The notes: generated from the letters alone by a model not told the origin. Positions 8,221-16,793 are shown, numbered from the stretch's first letter. The stretch is 34,462 nucleotides of DNA from an uncultured Clostridia bacterium (GCA_944383385.1 CALWPI010000006.1:1-34462); one strand, 5' to 3'. Made by a program: numbers and translations.

Positions 8221-9213
8221 TTATAAAAAATCAACAACAGTCATATATATCCACATAAATAGTGCAAGCGCTAGACCAAAAATAAGATAAAATATCTCTT
8301 CTTTACTTAACTTACGTGTTTTATTATCTACCACTTCATCATTTCTTGCATAAATTTTTTTAAGCCACATTGTAAAACCAAATAATATTGCAAGCCCTAA
8401 TATAAATAGCCCCACAGCGAGTACTACTTGCCACCATACGCCAAAATCAAAAACCATGGGATTGCCTGTTGCAGTCAAAATATATTCAAGAGTGACTACA
8501 ATAAAGTTATTTACAAAGTGAAATACCATACAATAAACAATGTTGTCAGTATAGAACATTATAAAACATAGGATTATACCAATCAAAAATTGATACACTG
8601 ATTGATTAAGACTGCCATGCATTATCATAAACAAGAACCCACTAAACAAAACAGCAGGTATTAGAGTGTATCTTGATTTTATACCATTAAAGACAACACC
8701 ACGATAAATTAGTTCTTCAATAAACGCAGGCAACACTGCAAGCACGAACAATAAAACTAAATAGTTCCCAAAATTATCAAGTGGTAGCATTGTGCTATTG
8801 TCTGGATGATATCCAAGTTTTGCAAATGCTTCTGCCAAAAGATTGATAAACATAACACAACAGGCAAAAGAAACAATTGACATGACAAGTACAATAAAAA
8901 ATGTTTTATAACTAAACTCTTTTTTTATTTTACTTGCCTTGAAAACTTGTATGTTTGATTTTTTGTTGTAAAGTATGTAAAACAAAAACAAAGCAACATT
9001 CGACATGATATTGATAAAAATCAAAAACCATGCACTCTTGCTCGTTGCGTCCATATTGCCCCCAGCCAGTCCAATAATGACTAGTGTGACAATCATAAGC
9101 GCAATCATTGCCACTTCTGGTATTAGCAAAGCATAAAAAAACGTCCTTACACTGTCCAAAAAAGTGTAGCGTTCTTTGAATACATTATTTTCATTGTTAA
9201 AGTCTTGTTGCAT
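8221..9213 (-). CDS. CPBP-family intramembrane protease, copy B
   Basis: This 330-residue membrane protein shows the same CPBP core: IEELIYRG (about residue 166), FMIMHG (about 197) and HFVNNF (about 232). Hydrophobic segments flank a loop with KKSNIQVFKASKIKKEF, and a final hydrophobic segment ends the protein, as in copy A but with a shorter tail. It is the first gene after the htrA terminator and has its own promoter, with AAAGGA six bases upstream of the ATG. It probably heads an operon running through copy A, rlmH, tadA, the GlmU-like gene, pth and mfd. Function beyond likely membrane proteolysis cannot be read from the sequence. Confidence 0.88.
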   Translation of the reverse strand: MQQDFNNENNVFKERYTFLDSVRTFFYALLIPEVAMIALMIVTLVIIGLAGGNMDATSKSAWFLIFINIMSNVALFLFYILYNKKSNIQVFKASKIKKEFSYKTFFIVLVMSIVSFACCVMFINLLAEAFAKLGYHPDNSTMLPLDNFGNYLVLLFVLAVLPAFIEELIYRGVVFNGIKSRYTLIPAVLFSGFLFMIMHGSLNQSVYQFLIGIILCFIMFYTDNIVYCMVFHFVNNFIVVTLEYILTATGNPMVFDFGVWWQVVLAVGLFILGLAILFGFTMWLKKIYARNDEVVDNKTRKLSKEEIFYLIFGLALALFMWIYMTVVDFL

Positions 9214-9235
9214 ATTCTATCCTTTTTACTTTTTT

Positions 9236-9265
9236 AGTATACTCTATTTTTATGTTTTGTGTCTA
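9236..9265 (-). promoter_or_regulatory. Predicted promoter of the CPBP-rlmH-tadA-pth-mfd operon
   Basis: On the minus strand TAGACA (9260-9265) and TATACT (9236-9241) stand 18 bases apart, just after the htrA terminator and about 25 bases before the CPBP copy B start. The -35 box is imperfect. Confidence 0.45.
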
Positions 9266-9282
9266 CACAATTTGGTTAATAT

Positions 9283-9306
9283 AAAAAACACTACATAGTA
9301 GTGTTT
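9283..9306 (-). terminator. Rho-independent terminator after htrA
   Basis: AAACACTAC pairs perfectly with GTAGTGTTT around a three-base loop. A run of six T follows on the minus strand. It lies 28 bases past the htrA stop and separates the yycJ-htrA unit from the CPBP operon. Confidence 0.8.
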
Positions 9307-9333
9307 CAAATTTTTCTATATTTTGACTTGTTT

Positions 9334-10344
9334 TTATCTATTTACAACATTCAAAATGACATTTTTTTGAGTGTTATTGCGAGTGTATTGTATGTTTAAT
9401 ACTTGACCTGCTTTGTATTTTGCAAGAATATCAATCAAATCACTTTCCTTGCAAATTTTTTGTCCGTTTATTTGTGTTATGACATCACCCACTTCAATCC
9501 CTACTCGACTTGCTGGACTATCGCTATCAACACATGCAACATAATATCCTACACCATTTATCGCGACACCATTTTGTTTTGCAATCTTACTGTCAAATCC
9601 CATTATACCAATGTATGGCAATTCATAATTGTCACTTTGTATAAGATTTTGGATAATTCCCTTTACATTACTTGCAGGTATTGCAAAACCCAAGCCTTCA
9701 TAACTAGACACTTTTAGCGTATTTATTCCAATTAGTTCTCCCTTTCTATTTATTAGAGCTCCACCACTGTTGCCTGGGTTGATGCTGGCGTCATGTTGAA
9801 TAAGTCCTTGCATATAACTGACGCCACCGTCTCCCGTCACTTCTAGACATCTATCAAGAGCACTGATGATACCTTTTGTAAATGTGTTTTGAAAAGTCAT
9901 TGTAAGTGGTGTCCCACAGGCAATAATCTCATCTCCGACACACACCTCGTCAATATCACCAATAGATAAATATGGAGAGTTGACATTTATCTTTAATATC
10001 GCAATATCTCGAACACTATCTCGATATACCAAATTAGATTGTGTACTTGTACCGTCACTAAAATATACTGTGTTGTCTGCACCATTTAGCACAACGTGAC
10101 TATTGGTCAAAATATGACCATACTGCGACACACACACTCCACTACCCAAACTTTCTTCTTGATTTGTCGCAGAATACACTGTAACAATCGCACTGTTTAC
10201 ATCATTTGCAATATCACTAAAATCATATTGTGTGACAATACCTTCTCTTGGCTCAACTAAATATGTAGACGCAGAATTTTTGCCACATCCTACAAACATA
10301 AATCCTGATAAAAAAATCGCTAACAAAACAGATGCTTTTTTCAT
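9334..10344 (-). CDS. htrA: HtrA/DegP-type serine protease, lipoprotein form
   Basis: The 336-residue product has a signal peptide with lipobox F-V-G-C (Cys20), then a trypsin-like domain and a single C-terminal PDZ domain. The catalytic triad is complete: His83 in TNSHVV, Asp113 in RDIAIL and Ser193 in NPGNSGGAL. The PDZ begins near residue 250 with VGIEVGDVITQING around residue 280-293. Such proteases degrade or refold damaged exported proteins. HtrA proteins of Bacillota are more often anchored by an N-terminal membrane helix; the lipid anchor here is a variation. AAGGAG four to five bases before the ATG supports the start. It lies 29 bases after yycJ, matching the conserved yycJ-htrA arrangement of the walRK region, although walR and walK are not in the window. 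Confidence 0.94.
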   Translation of the reverse strand: MKKASVLLAIFLSGFMFVGCGKNSASTYLVEPREGIVTQYDFSDIANDVNSAIVTVYSATNQEESLGSGVCVSQYGHILTNSHVVLNGADNTVYFSDGTSTQSNLVYRDSVRDIAILKINVNSPYLSIGDIDEVCVGDEIIACGTPLTMTFQNTFTKGIISALDRCLEVTGDGGVSYMQGLIQHDASINPGNSGGALINRKGELIGINTLKVSSYEGLGFAIPASNVKGIIQNLIQSDNYELPYIGIMGFDSKIAKQNGVAINGVGYYVACVDSDSPASRVGIEVGDVITQINGQKICKESDLIDILAKYKAGQVLNIQYTRNNTQKNVILNVVNR

Positions 10345-10373
10345 AAATCTCCTTTTGATAGCGATTGTTCTAT

Positions 10374-11162
10374 TTATTTCAAAGTAAAGAGTGTGCTTAT
10401 GTCATGTGCTTTTGCAATGTCAATCATAATATTGACACCAGGTGTTACACCTTGACTTGCCACTCTGTCACAAACACTCTTATAACACAAATCAGGTGTA
10501 TTGTTCTCTTCGCTCAAATGTGCAAGTAATATTTGCTTGACCCCAGCGCATGCTAGTTTGCAAATAACATCAGCACTATCTTTGTTGGATAGATGACCAA
10601 ATCTACCACCAATTCTATTTTTGAGTGCAAAGGAATACTTTGTAGACTCTCTCAACATTTTTTCGTCATAATTTGCTTCGAGTATGACCAATCTGCTACC
10701 AAAGACATTTTTTATAATGTCATCATTAGTATATCCCAAATCAGTCATAATACTTATTTGTTTGTCATTTTCTTTTATGGTATAGCCAACACAACAAATA
10801 GAGTCGTGTGGCAACTTAAAAGCATGGATATGATAGTTGTCAATCGCAAAGTCAGAAAAGTACTCAACAACGAGATTTGTATTCACTTTGCCAATCTTTT
10901 CAAGAATAGCATCAACTCCGTCAGCATGAGCATATATTTTTGTCCCATACTTTCTGGCAAACATTCCCACTCCTTTTGTGTGGTCGCTATGTTCATGGGT
11001 GACAAGTATTGCAGATACACTGTGTGGGTCGACCCCAAGAATCTCCATCCTGTTTTCTGTCTCTTTTAATGAAATACCACAATCAATCATAATGGCAGAT
11101 TTGTCGTCCCAAATTAGAGTACAATTTCCTTTGGACGAACTTGCAAGCATACAAACTTTCAT
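10374..11162 (-). CDS. yycJ: YycJ/WalJ-type metallo-beta-lactamase-fold hydrolase
   Basis: With the start at 11162 the protein has 262 residues and opens MKVCMLASSSKGNCTL, typical of YycJ. AAGGAGAG three to five bases before this ATG decides it over an upstream in-frame ATG at 11177, which lacks a ribosome site. The metal-binding motif H56-x-H58-x-D60-H61 (THEHSDH) is intact, and later metal ligands are seen in FKLPHDS, SIMTDLGY, EANYD and LAHLSEENN. YycJ is a 5'-exonuclease-like MBL enzyme of the walRK neighbourhood; roles in coordinating wall metabolism and in mismatch repair have been proposed. It precedes htrA. An M1-type peptidase gene ends 70 bases upstream and may be read into it. Confidence 0.92.
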   Translation of the reverse strand: MKVCMLASSSKGNCTLIWDDKSAIMIDCGISLKETENRMEILGVDPHSVSAILVTHEHSDHTKGVGMFARKYGTKIYAHADGVDAILEKIGKVNTNLVVEYFSDFAIDNYHIHAFKLPHDSICCVGYTIKENDKQISIMTDLGYTNDDIIKNVFGSRLVILEANYDEKMLRESTKYSFALKNRIGGRFGHLSNKDSADVICKLACAGVKQILLAHLSEENNTPDLCYKSVCDRVASQGVTPGVNIMIDIAKAHDISTLFTLK

Positions 11163-11232
11163 ACTCTCTCCTTGCATTCATTTTAGCACATTTATACTAT
11201 TTTGTAAAAAGGTATTTTTTGCCTATTTGCAA

Positions 11233-12717
11233 TTATGATATTTTGCCAATAATGACTTTGCCCTCTATCCAACTATCAAAGAAAGACCCCAGTTTTGTAT
11301 GACTTGCATGTTCCATACTTGAAAGCAAATTTGCAGGCGTTGCAATCTTATAAGCATTTTCTATATAATAATCTTGCAACCCTTTATAAAATTTGTTTTT
11401 GCCAATAACATCACGTAAATTGTCAAAAAATAACATTCCTTTGACGTAAGTCATGTATACATATTCGTATTCTGTATCATATTTGTTGATTGGTCTAGAC
11501 ATTGATGTATCGATTGTCCCAATCACTTCTTTGTACAAGTCCACAAAGGTCACGTAGTTGTTTGTGGCATTTTTTATAATTTCGTTGTAGTCTATGTTGT
11601 AATCTGGATTTTCTTCATAAAATAGCAATGTACTGTATTCAGTGAGTCCTTCGTCTAACCAAGCGTAGTCATATTCGTTATTGCCCACAACACCATACCA
11701 CCACTGATGTGCAATCTCGTGAATTATTACATTATTATAGTTTTCTACCCCTTCAACTTCGTCACTAATATATACAAGATTTGGATATTCCATACCACCA
11801 TGAACGAAGTTGCTTCTTACTACATTGAGCGAATCATATGGATATTCTCCAAACAATTTTTCAAATGTAGACAACGCATCTGTTGATGTTTTGAGATAAG
11901 CTTCTGCATTGTCTTGGTCGTAGTAAAAATAGTTGACTCTTGTGTCTCCCACGTCTTTACTCACAACAGAAAATTTGTCGCTCATAACAATGGCAAAATC
12001 TCTAACTGCTTTTGCACTCATATCCAGAATGGTTCTATCTCCCAAATTTTCTTTATTTGTTTCATATCCCGTATGAGCGACGGTATAATTACTATTATAT
12101 TCAAGTGTTACATTATAATTTGCGACATCACTATAAAATGGGTCACCATTGGCATCATATGGGCTTGTATTGTATTCCCCATTTTCATATACGCAAAGTA
12201 TAGGATAAAAATTGGCAATATTTATAGTATTATCTCCATATCCAAAACGGTGATTGACTCGTGGCATATCTATTTCAAACTCAATACTTATTTCTACTTT
12301 GTCATATGGTTCCATTTCGTATTCTATTGTCAAAATATCATTGTCTTGTCCTTCATATTGTGGAGTTACAACGTTATCATTTAGTGTAATATTCTCAATT
12401 TCGATATCTCCATAGTCAACTCCTTGTGGATAAGCATTCGCTTCATTTAGTTTACTTACTGGCCTATTGACAGCTGTTTCACTAAAAGCTCTTGGATACA
12501 AATGCATCTTTATATTTGGCAAAACAGCATCATATCTATTTGTAAACTCAATTGTCTCTGTACCCGAAATCGCATTTTCTTGATGATTGTAGTCTAGTAA
12601 GATAGAATATTCGTTCAAATCTTGTGACACTTTTTCTATTGTGCTCAATTTTTTACAACCAACAATGGTAAACGCTAGTCCAATACATAATAATATAGCA
12701 AAAATTTTCTTTTTCAC
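11233..12717 (-). CDS. M1-family metallopeptidase, lipoprotein
   Basis: The start is taken as GTG at 12717, where AAAGGAG lies six bases upstream; the longer ATG frame would put 15 hydrophilic residues before the signal peptide. The 494-residue product has a lipobox T-I-V-G-C (Cys21). The N-terminal beta-sandwich resembles M1 domain I. Then come HGGMEYPN, the equivalent of the family's GxMEN motif, and the zinc site H333-E334-x-x-H337 followed by E356 in DEGLTE, which fits HExxH-x18-E exactly. Extracellular, membrane-tethered aminopeptidase activity on peptides is the likely function. The C-terminal helical domain is short compared with full-length M1 enzymes of 800 or more residues, as in many bacterial M1 lipoproteins. 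Confidence 0.92.
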   Translation of the reverse strand: MKKKIFAILLCIGLAFTIVGCKKLSTIEKVSQDLNEYSILLDYNHQENAISGTETIEFTNRYDAVLPNIKMHLYPRAFSETAVNRPVSKLNEANAYPQGVDYGDIEIENITLNDNVVTPQYEGQDNDILTIEYEMEPYDKVEISIEFEIDMPRVNHRFGYGDNTINIANFYPILCVYENGEYNTSPYDANGDPFYSDVANYNVTLEYNSNYTVAHTGYETNKENLGDRTILDMSAKAVRDFAIVMSDKFSVVSKDVGDTRVNYFYYDQDNAEAYLKTSTDALSTFEKLFGEYPYDSLNVVRSNFVHGGMEYPNLVYISDEVEGVENYNNVIIHEIAHQWWYGVVGNNEYDYAWLDEGLTEYSTLLFYEENPDYNIDYNEIIKNATNNYVTFVDLYKEVIGTIDTSMSRPINKYDTEYEYVYMTYVKGMLFFDNLRDVIGKNKFYKGLQDYYIENAYKIATPANLLSSMEHASHTKLGSFFDSWIEGKVIIGKIS

Positions 12718-12723
12718 AATAAA

Positions 12724-12730
12724 CTCCTTT
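12724..12730 (-). promoter_or_regulatory. Ribosome binding site that fixes the GTG start of the M1 peptidase
   Basis: AAAGGAG on the minus strand stands six bases before GTG at 12717. No such site precedes the in-frame ATG at 12762, so the GTG start, which also gives a clean lipoprotein signal, is preferred. Confidence 0.75.
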
Positions 12731-12794
12731 TTTATAGTGTAATATATGTTGCAAAATGGCAATTTAGAAGTATGTGTTATAAAAAGAAAACTTA

Positions 12795-12824
12795 TTGATT
12801 TTTTGTATTAATCTAATGTATAAT
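12795..12824 (+). promoter_or_regulatory. Predicted promoter of the dnaB-dnaI-like operon
   Basis: TTGATT (12795-12800) and TATAAT (12819-12824) are 18 bases apart, about 47 bases before the ATG at 12871. Confidence 0.6.
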
Positions 12825-12840
12825 GAAATGAAGTAGTATA

Positions 12841-12855
12841 GGCAATAGAATTGCC
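12841..12855 (+). repeat. Inverted repeat in the 5' leader of the dnaB-like gene
   Basis: GGCAAT-aga-ATTGCC is a perfect 6-bp inverted repeat. It sits between the expected transcription start (about 12831) and the AGGAG at 12861. It could be a repressor operator or a small leader hairpin near the ribosome site. Confidence 0.45.
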
Positions 12856-12870
12856 AAACAAGGAGTTTGT

Positions 12871-14298
12871 ATGTCCTTTTGTAAATTTTCTAGTGAATTT
12901 ATAAGAAGCAGTCATGTCGAATTGAGTAATGATTTTATAAAAGAATTTTTGCCAAGCGCTCCGGATTGCTGTGTCAAAGTCTATTTGTATGGGCTCTATC
13001 TTTGCAGTGAAAATTTGGATTATTCTATTGAAGATATGGCAGCAAATTTGCACGAGAGTGTAGAAGATATCGAAAGCGCATTTTTGTACTGGCAAGAACT
13101 AGGTCTTGTACAAGTGCTATCTACAACACCTATCGAAGTGAGATATCTACCAACTAAATTTGGTAGCCATTCCTATAAAAAATATAACAAAGAAAAGTAC
13201 TCATCTTTCAATATTGAATTGCAAGAAATATTAAATGGCAGACAAATTACCCCAAATGAATATAATGAATACTATTATTTTATGGAAACATATGGTTTTA
13301 CTCAAACAGCACTACTGATGATTGCAAGATATTGTGTTTCTCTTAAAAATAATAAAATAAATTATCCTTATATAAGCAAAGTCATTCGTGATTTTATTAA
13401 TGATAATATTTTTGACGAAAAAGGTGTAGAAGAGCGCCTTGCTGAACAAGAACGTGCAACAAGTGATTTGAAACTAGTACTAAAAGCGCTCAAAATATCT
13501 CATAAGCCAACTTTGGAAGAATATAATATGTATCTGGATTGGACCAAAGATATGGAAATGGAATTATCCACTATACTTGCAGTTGCAAAACATATAAAAT
13601 CTGGTGGTATGAGCAAATTAAACTCACTCCTTGAAAAATGTTATAATGCTAGATGTAATACTGCAAACGAAGTGGAAACATTCTTTGATAACCAAGAAAA
13701 ATATATAGATATTGCAAAAACTATTTGTAAAAATTTGGGTGTTAGATATGAAAGTCTAGATAATATTATTGAAAAATATATTGTCACTTGGTCTAATATG
13801 GGATATGACAAAGACACATTAGTCGAACTTGCCGACTATTGTTTTCTAAAAAGCATAAGAACACTTGAAGGTCTCAATATGTTGGTACAAAAGTTTTATA
13901 ATTTAGGACTTGTAAGCCTTGATTCCATTCATAAATATATTGATGAACAAAATGCTATTGATAGCAAAATCAAAAGCATTCTTGAAAGTCTTGGCATTTC
14001 TAGATTTGTCACAAGCGATGATAGGACAAAATACAATTTGTGGCAAGAATGGGCAATAAGCGATGAACTTCTCGATTACGCTATTCAAAAAGCAAGTGGC
14101 AAGGTGTCTGCAATGATATATTTGCACAAAATATTATCATCATTTCACTCGAACAACATAACGACAGTTGAACAGGCAAAGAAACAAAATATTTCTTTTG
14201 ATACCCCAGAGACAAATAAATCAACCATGCCAATGCGCGCGTACAAAAAAGAAGAACTCGCAAGTTTGTTTGATGATATAAAGAAGGTAGAACTATGA
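12871..14298 (+). CDS. DnaD/DnaB-type replication initiation protein with repeated modules
   Basis: The 475-residue protein has a DnaD-type winged-helix N-terminus (about residues 1-100; LPSAPDCCVKVYLYGLYL) and then several helical DnaB_2/DnaD-C modules. The clearest are at about 115-190 (METYGFTQTALLMIARYCV), 198-265 (LKLVLKALKIS), 280-350 (IAKTICKNLGV) and 366-436 (KIKSILESLGIS, then SGKVSAMIYLHKIL). Bacillus DnaB has a similar total length but only two such modules. The C-terminal RAYKKEELASLFDDI resembles the tail of clostridial DnaD proteins. AGGAG five bases upstream supports the ATG. It overlaps the next gene by four bases (ATGA), like the dnaB-dnaI pair. The likely role is helping load the replicative helicase at the origin. 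Confidence 0.85.
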   Translation: MSFCKFSSEFIRSSHVELSNDFIKEFLPSAPDCCVKVYLYGLYLCSENLDYSIEDMAANLHESVEDIESAFLYWQELGLVQVLSTTPIEVRYLPTKFGSHSYKKYNKEKYSSFNIELQEILNGRQITPNEYNEYYYFMETYGFTQTALLMIARYCVSLKNNKINYPYISKVIRDFINDNIFDEKGVEERLAEQERATSDLKLVLKALKISHKPTLEEYNMYLDWTKDMEMELSTILAVAKHIKSGGMSKLNSLLEKCYNARCNTANEVETFFDNQEKYIDIAKTICKNLGVRYESLDNIIEKYIVTWSNMGYDKDTLVELADYCFLKSIRTLEGLNMLVQKFYNLGLVSLDSIHKYIDEQNAIDSKIKSILESLGISRFVTSDDRTKYNLWQEWAISDELLDYAIQKASGKVSAMIYLHKILSSFHSNNITTVEQAKKQNISFDTPETNKSTMPMRAYKKEELASLFDDIKKVEL

Positions 14299-15248
14299 CA
14301 ATAGCCGATTTTCGAAAACAAGTCCAAAACATCATTGTCGAAAGAAAACAATATGCCGATTTTGTCGCCAAACGAAATATGGACAAGATGTTATCAAATC
14401 AAGAATGTAACAAATTGTACTACATAATACGTTCACAAGAAATACAACTAGCAAAAGACAAATATGCCAATAATGACACTGCCAAATTAGAAAAAGAAAT
14501 CGAAACAAATAAAAAAATATTAAAACAAAAAATCATTCAAATGGGACTTAAAATAAAAGATTTAGTCCCACAATATACATGCAAACTTTGTGGAGATACA
14601 GGACATTATCAAGGTAAAAAATGTAATTGCTACAACAAATTACTCTCAACCATACTAACAAATAACGCAGGCATAAAAGAAGAAATATTACTTGCGTATC
14701 CTACTTTTGATGATGTCAAATTTGACAGTTACAAAAAGGAAGAAAAAGAAAATATTGTCGCTCTTTATGACTTAATGAGAAAATATATTAACGAACTAGA
14801 TACAACAAAAAAGTTTGTCATTACAATTAGTGGTCATACTGGTGTTGGCAAAACGTCATTGTGTGGCACAATAACCAAATACGCTATCGAAAAAGGAATT
14901 TATACACTATTTACTACATCGGTTGATTTGAACAAAAGTATGCTCAACTATCACTGTGCACTAAACGAAGACAAGGCAACTATACTAGAACCATATTTGT
15001 CTTGTGATTTACTAATAATAGACGATTTGGGCACAGAACCAATGCTAAAAAATGTCACAAAAGAATATCTATATATGATTTTGACTTCGCGTATTTCAAA
15101 AGGCTTACACACAATTATCAACACAAATCTCGACCCCGATTATTTACTTTCTCACTATGAAGAAAGAATATTTTCAAGATTGTGTGCAAAAAACAATGCT
15201 GTCATTCTAAATATGCAAGCTCATGATTTGAGATTAAACAAAAAATAA
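14295..15248 (+). CDS. dnaI: DnaI/DnaC-like replicative helicase loader ATPase
   Basis: At 317 residues this matches DnaI length (about 311). The helical N-terminus is followed by a zinc site C96-x-x-C99 with C110-x-C112 (CKLCGDTGHYQGKKCNC), as in the DnaI N-terminal domain. The AAA+ part has Walker A G180-HTGVGKTS with Lys186, Walker B LLIIDDLGTE with Asp243/Asp244, a sensor segment ending TIINTNLDP, and an arginine in SHYEERIFSRL. Such loaders place the ring helicase on single-stranded origin DNA. The start overlaps the TGA of the upstream gene, so translation is probably coupled. It ends in a bidirectional terminator. Confidence 0.92.
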   Translation: MTIADFRKQVQNIIVERKQYADFVAKRNMDKMLSNQECNKLYYIIRSQEIQLAKDKYANNDTAKLEKEIETNKKILKQKIIQMGLKIKDLVPQYTCKLCGDTGHYQGKKCNCYNKLLSTILTNNAGIKEEILLAYPTFDDVKFDSYKKEEKENIVALYDLMRKYINELDTTKKFVITISGHTGVGKTSLCGTITKYAIEKGIYTLFTTSVDLNKSMLNYHCALNEDKATILEPYLSCDLLIIDDLGTEPMLKNVTKEYLYMILTSRISKGLHTIINTNLDPDYLLSHYEERIFSRLCAKNNAVILNMQAHDLRLNKK

Positions 15249-15272
15249 AGGCATGACGCCTTTATTTTTTTT
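15244..15272. terminator. Bidirectional terminator between convergent genes
   Basis: AATAAAGGC pairs with GCCTTTATT around a five-base loop. A T-run follows on the plus strand and an A-run precedes it, so it can end both the helicase-loader transcript and the convergent 488-aa gene. It starts within the loader stop codon region. Confidence 0.85.
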
Positions 15273-15273
15273 A

Positions 15274-16740
15274 CTATTCTTTTTCGTTTTCATCTTTCTC
15301 GTTTTCGCTAAGATACTTTCTCATATATTCCATCAACGCTTTTTTATCGCCTTTGGCATTGATTAGATTTTCTATAAGTTTATCTTCATCTTTGCTTGTG
15401 AGTGACTTTGCAGAATAAATACTGTTTTGTTTTGTCAAAATTGGAGTTGTATATCTGGTAATTTTATGTTCCGTCACTCTATTAACAATTCTAGTTGCTT
15501 TGAATGTATTTTTGACCATTCCCATGTATTTTTTTATGTCATCCAAAACATCGTCAAAATTGTTTTCAATGCTTTGAGCAATTTCGTCTACTCTATAACC
15601 ACAATTATCAGTCAATATTCTTACCATTCTTTCAAATCTTTTATTTGTAGGTATTTTGATTGCGTTGTTGCAGTTGTACACGACATCCAAAGCGTCATTT
15701 CTAGAAATATCAAGTGTTTGCAAAGCATTGAGTTGTCTTTCTAGTTTCATAAAATTAGACTCGTACAAATATTTTGGGTTTCTTGCCAAGAAATCTAACG
15801 TCTTTTGCTTGTTGTATCTACTATTCAATGTTTCAAAAGAATTAGCAAGACTCCAAGAACTGCCTTTGCTAATGAGTAATGGGTCAATACCTAAAAATGT
15901 TCTCACATTGCTTTCGCTAGTCAATTCTTCTAAACGATTATAAAAATCTATAAAATCTTCAAAACTTGACACTCTCAAATTTGCCTTGTTTGCACAGAAC
16001 AAAACTGCATTGTCATAACCTTTGGATTGCAAATCATCACTGACTTTGGCAAGAGCATTTGCGTTGCCGTTTACTAAACAAGAAGAATAAATAGCCATCA
16101 AATTGACAACATCCACAATCTTTTTGCCATCAATCCCCTTAATATTTGACACCGTCTTTATCATCTCGTTGAGTTGTGATAGTGATGCAAGACCCAATGT
16201 GCTACACCTTTCAATCAATTGTTTTGGGTTGACTGATATGCTGGACTTTTTCGCATATTTACCGACCACGTTGTTTACAAATTTGTCAAAATTATCAATT
16301 GTTTCCAATTGTGGTTCGATGACCAACCCTTGACAGTTTTCGATTAAAACACGTACGTTATAACCATGTTTGTCACAGATTTCTATCAATTGTTCAAGTG
16401 CTTTTGGATTGCCTTTTGTAAGAGCTCTATGTCTTCTTATAAAATATACATTTGGGTCAAGTCCAATGCTATGAAATATTTCGATAAATCTTTTGAATCC
16501 GTCGACATCATTACTCCAATTGTAAATAAGACCACCCATACAACTGTTAACTATTGATTTGTTGAAATTGATTTCTTTCAAATAATCTAACAATGCTTTT
16601 ATATTTTTCAAATCATATTCTTTACCGTCTTTCAATATAAGTCTACGACTACCCAAATGTGCAACTCTTCCAACATATCCATAAGAAGCAATCAATTCTT
16701 TTATCTCATCTTTTTGTAAATCTTGCAAACTTTTCATCAT
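15274..16740 (-). CDS. Unrecognised 488-residue helical-repeat protein
   Basis: I do not recognise a named family. There is no signal peptide or membrane segment; the sequence is almost wholly helix-like and appears to contain loosely repeated units of about 35-40 residues. Examples are LEQLIEICDKHGYNVRVLIE, the stretch from LQSKGYDNAVLFCANKANL, and TLDFLARNPKYLYESNF followed by DALDVVYNCNNAIKI and NCGYRVDEIAQSIENN. The pattern, a helix ending at N-P or N-x and then two helices and a turn before the next, recalls mTERF-type repeats, but this is inference only. The C-terminal 30 residues are highly charged. GGGGGA precedes two adjacent ATG codons (16740 and 16737), and either may be used. It has its own promoter, partly inside the terminator of the next gene upstream. 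It is convergent with the helicase-loader operon. Confidence 0.7.
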   Translation of the reverse strand: MMKSLQDLQKDEIKELIASYGYVGRVAHLGSRRLILKDGKEYDLKNIKALLDYLKEINFNKSIVNSCMGGLIYNWSNDVDGFKRFIEIFHSIGLDPNVYFIRRHRALTKGNPKALEQLIEICDKHGYNVRVLIENCQGLVIEPQLETIDNFDKFVNNVVGKYAKKSSISVNPKQLIERCSTLGLASLSQLNEMIKTVSNIKGIDGKKIVDVVNLMAIYSSCLVNGNANALAKVSDDLQSKGYDNAVLFCANKANLRVSSFEDFIDFYNRLEELTSESNVRTFLGIDPLLISKGSSWSLANSFETLNSRYNKQKTLDFLARNPKYLYESNFMKLERQLNALQTLDISRNDALDVVYNCNNAIKIPTNKRFERMVRILTDNCGYRVDEIAQSIENNFDDVLDDIKKYMGMVKNTFKATRIVNRVTEHKITRYTTPILTKQNSIYSAKSLTSKDEDKLIENLINAKGDKKALMEYMRKYLSENEKDENEKE

Positions 16741-16764
16741 TTTTCCCCCATTACTTTTCGATTG

Positions 16765-16793
16765 ATTATAACATAAAAAAATAGGTATTTCAA
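16765..16793 (-). promoter_or_regulatory. Promoter of the 488-aa gene, overlapping a terminator
   Basis: On the minus strand TTGAAA (16788-16793) and TATAAT (16765-16770) are separated by exactly 17 bases. The -35 box lies in the loop and right arm of the preceding terminator hairpin. Confidence 0.55.

Noticed and set aside
11162-11232. Possible promoter TTTACA-17-TAAAAT just before yycJ
   Set aside because: The -10 box would leave a leader of only about a dozen bases before the start, so it was not called; read-through from the M1 gene is as likely.
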